64,000 bases of DNA from Siphonodentalium dalli (lineage: Eukaryota > Mollusca > Scaphopoda > Gadilida > Siphonodentaliidae): assembly GCA_032622095.1 (NCBI GenBank), contig CP136064.1, positions 178,654,011-178,718,010 on the forward strand, in the 5' to 3' direction. The translations under genes and the position numbers were made by a program. Positions within the stretch are counted from its first letter, which is position 1; every line of letters begins with the position of its first letter. Under the pieces are notes generated by a model. That model searched no databases. It had not been told where the DNA came from and saw nothing but the letters and a program-made list of their open reading frames with translations. Shown piece by piece: positions 57,943 to 64,000 of this stretch.

Positions 57943-58244
57943 TAAAACCATTTCATGAGCTCTGGCAGCCATCTAACGACTAATTCTGCACTGGTGTCCA
58001 GAGCATTACAGATCATGTGCCAGTGTATTCTCTTATATATGTTAGTCTCCCATAAGAGAATGCACTGGCTTACAAGGTCAAGGTAAATATTGTTATGCCA
58101 ATGTATTCTCTTATATATATGTGAGGCTCTCAATGGGAGACTCACTTATATAAGAGAATGCTTTGATGCATTTTCTTATATATGCGAGTCTCCCACTGTG
58201 CATTGCATTGGCACAGTGTTTTCGCAAAATCTGGAACCTGTTAA
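57943..58244 (+). mobile_element. Family B TTAA element beside an ERCC6L donor
   Basis: Worn left end (AACCATTTCATGAGCTCTGG) and internal GCATTCTCTTATATATG hairpins; right end GGAACCTGTTAA. It ends about 65 bp from the donor of the motif II/III exon. Confidence 0.68.
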
Positions 58245-58309
58245 ATATGTCTAACAATTGTCACATTGCAGCTTGTCACTGGCTTCATATATTGTAAGAG
58301 AATGCTCAC

Positions 58310-58435
58310 CCTGAGATTGTTCTGGACAGGGGTACCAGTGAGGATCATTCTGTTACGAGCTGCAATCGCATGCACGCCTTTTGTCGTTTTTGTAGGGTTC
58401 TTGATTTTATGCCCTTCATCTAATATCATATAATC
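58310..58435 (-). CDS. ERCC6L: ERCC6L exon with helicase motifs II and III
   Basis: First recognisable exon in the window, 126 bp, phase 0 to 0. It reads DYMILDEGHKIKNP, then NRMILTGTPVQNNL and an Arg. DEGH replaces the more usual DEAH; the Asp-Glu pair that coordinates Mg-ATP is kept. The acceptor is TTCCAG before GAT and the donor is AGG/GTGAGC. The preceding exon, carrying motifs I and Ia, was not found up to 64000. Confidence 0.92.
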
Positions 58436-58544
58436 CTGGAAGATTTTGGATAATGAATATAACTCAAATAGCACATGAGAGCTCTGGCAGCCATCTAACA
58501 ACTAATTCTACAAGAAATAAATAGAACGTATTTACTCAAGCCTG

Positions 58545-58683
58545 CAAAATGTGTTTCTGTCATGAATGAGGTTCCCAGATGGTGAATTTGGTGATTATAG
58601 CCTGCTGTGTGGGATAGCATCACTAAATTCACCCTCTGGGGACCTCATTCTGTAAATGACAGACACACTATTTGCAAGCTTGT
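58545..58683 (+). mobile_element. Family D palindrome unit
   Basis: GCAAAATGTGTTTCTGTCAT to GACAGACACACTATTTGCAA, with the inner GGTGAATTTGGTGATTATAG palindrome. Single-hairpin member. Confidence 0.7.
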
Positions 58684-58914
58684 GTTCACTCAAGAGTTTG
58701 TATGCCATGATTACAGGTGCCAAATTTGGTCCTATTCCCCATAGATAGGGCACCTGCTTTATTATATGCCTGTTGCTGAGAAATACAGCATTCTGTCGTC
58801 TTGGGCAGTGTCATATTCTTCAAGCAATTCCAGGCATGTGTGGAATCGGATGACATTGACGTCACACAACGTAAATTTTGTCCACCTCAATCATGAAACC
58901 AGAACTATAAAATA

Positions 58915-59655
58915 CAAGACAGTCAATGACTGGAGTCGCTAACCTGACATGTAAAGACTGAGAAGATTGGGACTCTGAAAACTACAACAGTCAGTAATTG
59001 TCAATATAACTTCAAAACAAGTAGATTTAAACAGAGACATAGCTAGAGAATCTCAGTTAAGCGGTGGGGGGGGGGGGGGGGTGTCCTCTTTGAAATTTCC
59101 AACTGTACACATTTGCCCCCCTGGTCTCACCCCTATTTGACCTGTGACCCTATCTGAATAAATATGAATCCCAGTCACCAAATGACCCTCCATACTAAAT
59201 TACTAATATTAGCTAAATAGACCTGTCGGTTCTTGCAAAGAAGGCATATTAAGAATTACTATGAGGGAAATAGCAAGGTCCCTGGCTCTGATCTTAATTT
59301 GACTCTCCATACCAAATATAAGCAATTAGACCAGATGGTTCATGCAAAGAAGATGTGTTAAGAATATTATTGATAGCAAGAGTTATGTCCCTGGTCTCGA
59401 CCCTACATAATGTGAAAATTGAGCTATACAGTTCTGGTATGAAATTTTTTATTTCAACCAGATACCATTTATTTTTCAATCCAATTGGTTATTTTTCAAT
59501 CTTTTGACAACAATTGATGCTGGGGACAATCAGTTCCCAAAAGTGATTTTATGAAGTTTGATGGCCCTATTTTATACAAATCTTAATCCCAGTCACCAAA
59601 AAGACCCTCCATATTAAATAAGCTAAATAGACTGGATGAAGAAGACTTTTTAAGA
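58915..59655 (+). repeat. Dispersed repeat, partner at 51985
   Basis: GTAAAGACTGAGAAGATTGG, CACCCCTATTTGACCTGTGA and several ATTAAGAATTACTATGAGGG units. Contains a poly-G run at 59067-59080. Confidence 0.6.
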
Positions 59656-59900
59656 ATTACTATCGAGGGGGCCTTCTTTGTATTGGGCCGTCTTCGCACG
59701 AGGCTGACTTCTCTTGGGATTCCTTCATCATCATATGATATACAGTCAAACTCCAACTGATCAAAAATTACTCGGGATGGAAGGTACGGTTTGTGTCGTG
59801 ATTTGATGTCTCACGATACTAACATGTATCCAGGGACCAGCATAGAGGATGACTTGGGAAACATTTCCTCCTTAAAATGTGCCACTTCTACCTATTTCTG
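59656..59900 (-). pseudogene. Unidentified protein-like remnant
   Basis: On the minus strand a frame reads FKEEMFPKSSSMLVPGYML, a TGA stop (59811-59813), then DIKSRHKPYLPSRVIFDQ, LEFDCISYDDEGIPREVSL and VRRRPNTKKAP. The composition looks like real globular protein rather than random translation. It starts where the 58915-59655 repeat ends. I do not recognise the family. It is not part of the ERCC6L frame: no matching splice sites or homology. It is probably a broken gene or transposon-borne fragment. Confidence 0.4.
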
Positions 59901-60334
59901 ACCCAGGGAGAAGTGACTTCTCTCTCATACACCGGTATGCATATGTCCCAACAGCATATTTAAAGTATATTTGGGTGAATATTTGAAAAGTGTACAATTT
60001 GATGTTACAACCATTGGTCCTATAATTACAGAAGTTTTTGCAACAGGAGAAAACCAAATAATAATTGTTTCTAGGTACCATGATAATTAGGATGATATTC
60101 AGACAAAAAAACTGAACCAAAGTCTGAGCTGTTGGATTTTTACAGAGCCAACATGAGTCCATGTCATCAATTTCTGAATGTTACTTTTCTAAATTGAACA
60201 GTATAGACTAAATTTTTTTTTGAAGAGATCAGATAAATCTCACATATTCAATCCTATTTGAGTCCATGAAACTTGAACAAAACGACTCTAACTGGAATAT
60301 GGACTTTCTTCGTTCAATCTTGAAAATATAGATC

Positions 60335-61880
60335 TCATTGCTCCTGTTACCAATTTCTGTGTCACTCCTGTTACCAAGAGTATAACAATGAATTATATGA
60401 GGGTGTAAAGTAGCCTTCTCGAGAAACCTGCCACCAGAGGAAAGGTCACCAAATAGGTAATCAAAACAAAAGTCGAAATAGTGGTGATTTGATATCATTT
60501 ATGCATACCGGGGAGCATTAATGAACAAATGAGGCAAGTAGGTTAATTGTAAGTCACTCCTGTTACCGCAATATCATTTCTTCCATCATTTTCGATGTAT
60601 CAGGAATACGTTTTTCATATTCGAAAATGAGAATTTTATGCAAAACATAAGTGTTTAGTTTTCAAATCCAAATACATTTTTAGAAATTTGTCATTAACTG
60701 CCATATCTGTCACTCCTGTTACTGTCACTCCTGTTACTTTTTTGGTAACAGGAGTGACATTAACAGGTGCAACATATATGTGCAATGAACAACCGTTTGA
60801 TTAACCAGTTCTTGTCAATGAAGATGACCACAAGTCAGTAGTCCTCACTTTTCATCATAAGAAGGAAATTCAATATAATCCATTTGAAAAAAAAAATGAA
60901 GTAATATGTGTTTCATATTTGTTGTTTGATATTTTGCAAGCCCCCCCCCCCCCCCATTCAAGCCATTGTCAACTTCATTAAATTTGCCACAATTGGAAAA
61001 AGTCACATGTGGCCAACTAGTATTGAAGAGTCAAATTGATATGAATGATTTGGTATTCCGGTTTGATTCAAAATAAGATTTTATACTATAGTTCCAACAA
61101 GAGTCACATCAGAGATGCAGAGACTAGTCTAGGTGGCTACAGCAAATTCTTTTGATATTTATTCCAAGTTATCCCACCAACAAGCAAAACAGTTGCATAC
61201 TTCTATAAATAGTCTTTTAAAACTCTCAATATAAACCACAGACAGACCAATTTATACAGGGTGAATTATGAAAACCCAAACCTAATCTTTATCTGAATCA
61301 GCCTACGAGTACAGTTGTATCCATCTGTTGATCTGTATCCATCAGCCAAATAGAGTGTTGACCTTGCCAAACATGGTTTGAGTTTTTGCAGAAGATGATC
61401 ACATAAAAAAGCAAGATTCTTGAGCGACATAACATTATTGTGTACCAAAATTCACTGTATATGGCCACATTGTGAAAACCAGGAGGGTCATTCCTGTTAC
61501 CAAAATGTCACTCCTGTTACCAATGTCACTCCTGTTACCAGTGCATATTTGTATTTTGTTAAAAAAATACTCATCCAAAGAAAACAGTTATTATTATATT
61601 GGGATTGGTACAAAGTGTCGATACTTATGCAAATATGATCAACTTGGAACTCTTAAGTTCATGGCCTACAGACTAATCAGTTTTGTACTTTTATGCAATA
61701 AATGTGTGAGTTGACCCATGCTTATAGAGATTTTAAACATATTTACTATGTTGAGCTTATTCAAGCTCAATTATTTCCAAGAAGTAACAAAAGGTAAGAA
61801 CAATAAATATATTTTAGTCATATGAAATGACTGCTATTGGTGTAAGCTGAGTGTTGTTTGTTAGTAACAGGAGTGACATA
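60335..61880 (+). repeat. Scattered GTCACTCCTGTTACC motif copies
   Basis: Copies of GTCACTCCTGTTAC(C) or close variants at about 60338, 60361, 60552, 60709, 60724, 61487, 61507 and 61524, with inverted copies near 60744 and 61862. Spacing is irregular, so this is not a simple tandem repeat. The copies near 60709-60757 could form a stem-loop. Confidence 0.75.
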
Positions 61881-62394
61881 TTTTACAACTTAGCTTGATT
61901 AAGTCATGTTGCTATGGCAATAGCAATAAAATTCCAGCGTGCCGAAGCAAACCCTAATTCATGGTAAGTCATCAGGTTCGACATGGAAATGTTTTTTCCA
62001 GTGAATTTGAACTTTGAATTTCGCGTAATGCAATCTTCCAAATTGTACAGTTTTCAAATATTCACCCATTTACTGATTATAATGGGGCTCTTACTCACTA
62101 TAATTGTTTTATACATAGGCTCTTGTGTTGTATAATTCTTATTGGATCACAGAAGGGTGATTATGGGGTGTAAATTGAACTTCAGCCATTGTTACTTCTC
62201 CCTAACAGTCCACTTCGCCCTATATTAACCAATAAGGGAGAAGTTACTTCTCCTAATTTGAAACCTTTAGGCATGTATCTAGATTATGTCAGTGTTGCAG
62301 ATCATATGCTGAAATTTTTACAATCCAATAAAGAAATGACTCTGAAATCAAAGACTCCAGATTAGCAATGGCTATATAATGCTTTGATGTTCTT

Positions 62395-63735
62395 TCAAGT
62401 CTGAAATAGTGCGTCTGTCATTTGCAGAATGAGGTCCAGAGAGGGTGAATTTAGTTATGCTATCCCACAGTGGGCTAGCATCACCATATTCACCCTCTGG
62501 CAGGGTTCGCGCTGTCGGTATCCAAATTAGCCAATGGCCAATCTTTTTCGAATTTGGCTAATAAAAATTTCATTTGGCTAAATTTTTTTTTACCCCAAAT
62601 GGAGGCGGAAAGCATGGAGTCAGAAAGCTAACTAAAAAAAAACGCTGAATAGATCGACATTCAAGACGAAATTAGGCGACGAAAGTATTTCGTACCACGG
62701 AAATATCGTACCGTAACGGTGGCGTTGATTGAATTGTGACGGCTGTACAAGGGAACATTACACATTGAAACTGCACATAATCAAACTTCACGAAACAGCA
62801 AAGGGTAAGCTCTAACATTTAACCAGCCTAATCGTCAAAACACTTAAGCTGTATACTGGTTATGTAAATTTTTGTTGATTAGGCAGTCTGTAAGATAATT
62901 TAGATAAATTACCTAAATGCTTTGTTCCTTACAGACGAGCAGTTCTTAACTCAATGGTTACGTAATGTGTCATTAACTGCGTCCCGTCTTATATAAACCT
63001 GGCTTCACACCATAAAAGGTTTGAATACAATAGGTATTCAACAGTTATCACCTAATAAGCAATAGTTAGCGATCGTCGTGGTGTCATCGACATAGAGTTA
63101 TTACAATTGGTTTAGCGGATTTGTGTGATTATAATTATAGCGAAATTTAGTTTCATGTTTGCGATAGCCGTATTCTATATTAATATTTTATGAGTTGATC
63201 TGCCTGTGTGATACTTATGTTCGTATAATATTGTTTTTAAAGTTGTTTTTGTGTTGTTTTAATTATGTTTTTATTCAGAGTAACAAATAAAGTTTAAAAC
63301 AAATATTTTAGTCATTAATTGTGAACCGCCCAGAAAATGAGGTTTTTTTCATTTGGCTAATAAAATTTTCATTTGGCTAAACTTTTGGCCACAAGAATTT
63401 TCGGTCCAGCGCAAACGCTGCCCTCTGGGGACCATATTCTGCTTAGGCCTTATCTGCTGGGAAGTATCTATAATCTCAAATTAACATTGTTTTTAGTTAC
63501 TTTTTCCGTTCTGGAAAGTTTCTATATCCCCTAATTTACGGAAGATAAAATGCATAATCGAGTTGACTAATGGGTGAACATCACCAACTTCAACTTGGGA
63601 ACTTCAAAATGATCCTAGGTCTCCAATAGAAGATGAGGCATCCGCCTGAGGTTACCAGAGGGTGAATTTGATGATGCTAACCCACTATGCGGGATTGCAT
63701 CACTAAATTCACCCTCTGGGCTTGTTTTTCTCAAT
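62395..63735 (+). mobile_element. Family D element split by a hAT-like insertion
   Basis: Left part AATAGTGCGTCTGTCATTTG to TATTCACCCTCTGG (62500), right part CCCTCTGGGGACCATATTCT (63421) onward to a second palindrome at 63650-63720. Confidence 0.75.
62501..63420 (+). mobile_element. hAT-like element, 920 bp, duplication CCCTCTGG
   Basis: Flanked by CCCTCTGG at 62493-62500 and 63421-63428. Ends CAGGGTTCGCGCTG and (reverse) CAGCGTTTGCGCTG. Next to each tip are copies of AATTTCATTTGGCTAA. 8-bp duplications and CAGGG tips are classic hAT features. No transposase frame. Confidence 0.88.
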
Positions 63736-64000
63736 GCTGTAAATAAGACTGGTATCGTATAACTGACAGTATTGCTTGCAGGTTTTGAGAACTAATGGGA
63801 AACAATTTTCCGTAGATACATTGCCACTTTGTCATGACTGTGAATTCCAGTATGAGTACTGAAATAAAACACAATAAAAATTACTTAAGACGACATTACA
63901 CATATTGTGATACACAATATTATATGGCCTTATATGATATATGCATCTCAACATTCGTCTCACGATTCGCTGGTGAACCAGTTGTATCTCCCATCCCTGA
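63736..64000. other. Intron up to window edge, nothing confirmed
   Basis: Expected to be ERCC6L intron upstream of the motif II exon. An acceptor-like TTTTATTTCAG occurs at 63861-63871 on the minus strand, but no convincing exon follows it. Confidence 0.4.

Larger units (their letters stand above)
342..58435 (-). other. ERCC6L: ERCC6L (PICH)-like SNF2 translocase gene, partial
   Basis: Fourteen minus-strand exons form one continuous reading frame of about 797 codons. Seen: motif II DEGH, motif III LTGTPVQNN, LVFSQSR, the VGGVGLTLTAADRVVI block and VDRVFRIGQ, then YFSKQELRELF, which is characteristic of ERCC6L rather than ERCC6/CSB or RAD54. Known of the family: PICH is an ATP-driven double-stranded DNA translocase that coats ultrafine anaphase bridges and is regulated by CDK1/PLK1. 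The N-terminus with the Walker A motif is not in the window and must lie beyond 64000; the C-terminus lies left of base 1. Introns reach 18.9 kb (20351-39290) and hold nearly all the repeats listed here. The human gene is almost intronless, so this architecture differs strongly. The gene assignment is firm; expression is not shown. Confidence 0.93.

Noticed and set aside
63789-63860. Possible upstream ERCC6L exon after an acceptor-like TTTTATTTCAG
   Set aside because: The best frame (THTGIHSHDKVAMYLRKI) has only vague similarity to the expected region and no credible donor follows.

Overview
The window is animal nuclear DNA. It is AT-rich, full of introns and crowded with short transposable elements. 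The best guess for the source is a marine lophotrochozoan such as a bivalve or other mollusc; this is inferred from the repeat types and from an intron-rich gene that is nearly intronless in mammals, not proven. There is no prokaryotic gene organisation, CRISPR array, rRNA or recognisable tRNA.

One host gene spans almost the whole window on the minus strand: an ERCC6L (PICH)-type SNF2 DNA translocase. Fourteen exons were placed, from 58435 down to 342 (about 2.4 kb of coding sequence spread over 58 kb). Every splice phase agrees from exon to exon. The visible part runs from helicase motif II (DEGH) through motifs III-VI, the YFSKQELRELF block and an acidic Ser/Thr-Pro-rich tail. The ATP-binding N-terminus lies beyond 64000 and the C-terminus lies left of base 1.

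The last complete intron (952-10502) carries the most striking object: an apparently intact Ngaro-type DIRS-order (tyrosine recombinase) retrotransposon at 2532-8730, antisense to the host gene. It has Gag with zinc-finger motifs, RT/RNase H, a tyrosine recombinase and an SGNH hydrolase, with split direct repeats in the order A1-ORFs-B1-A2-B2. By eye both repeat pairs are identical, so the insertion looks very recent.

The remaining introns are a layered graveyard of non-autonomous elements. They include a TA-flanked foldback family (A, about ten copies), several TTAA-flanked piggyBac-like families (B, C, E, F), a long-palindrome family (D), two hAT-like elements with 8-bp target duplications, two TIR elements with 5-bp target duplications and a Tigger/pogo-like element with a decayed transposase start. 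Several are nested, which gives relative ages. There are also minisatellite arrays with unit lengths of about 87, 165, 174 and 180 bp.

The 9 kb from 24.5 to 28.3 kb and from 32.3 to 38.2 kb is mostly plain AT-rich intron. Between 59.6 and 62.3 kb lies an unexplained stretch: a protein-like broken reading frame followed by about ten scattered copies of a 15-base motif in both orientations.
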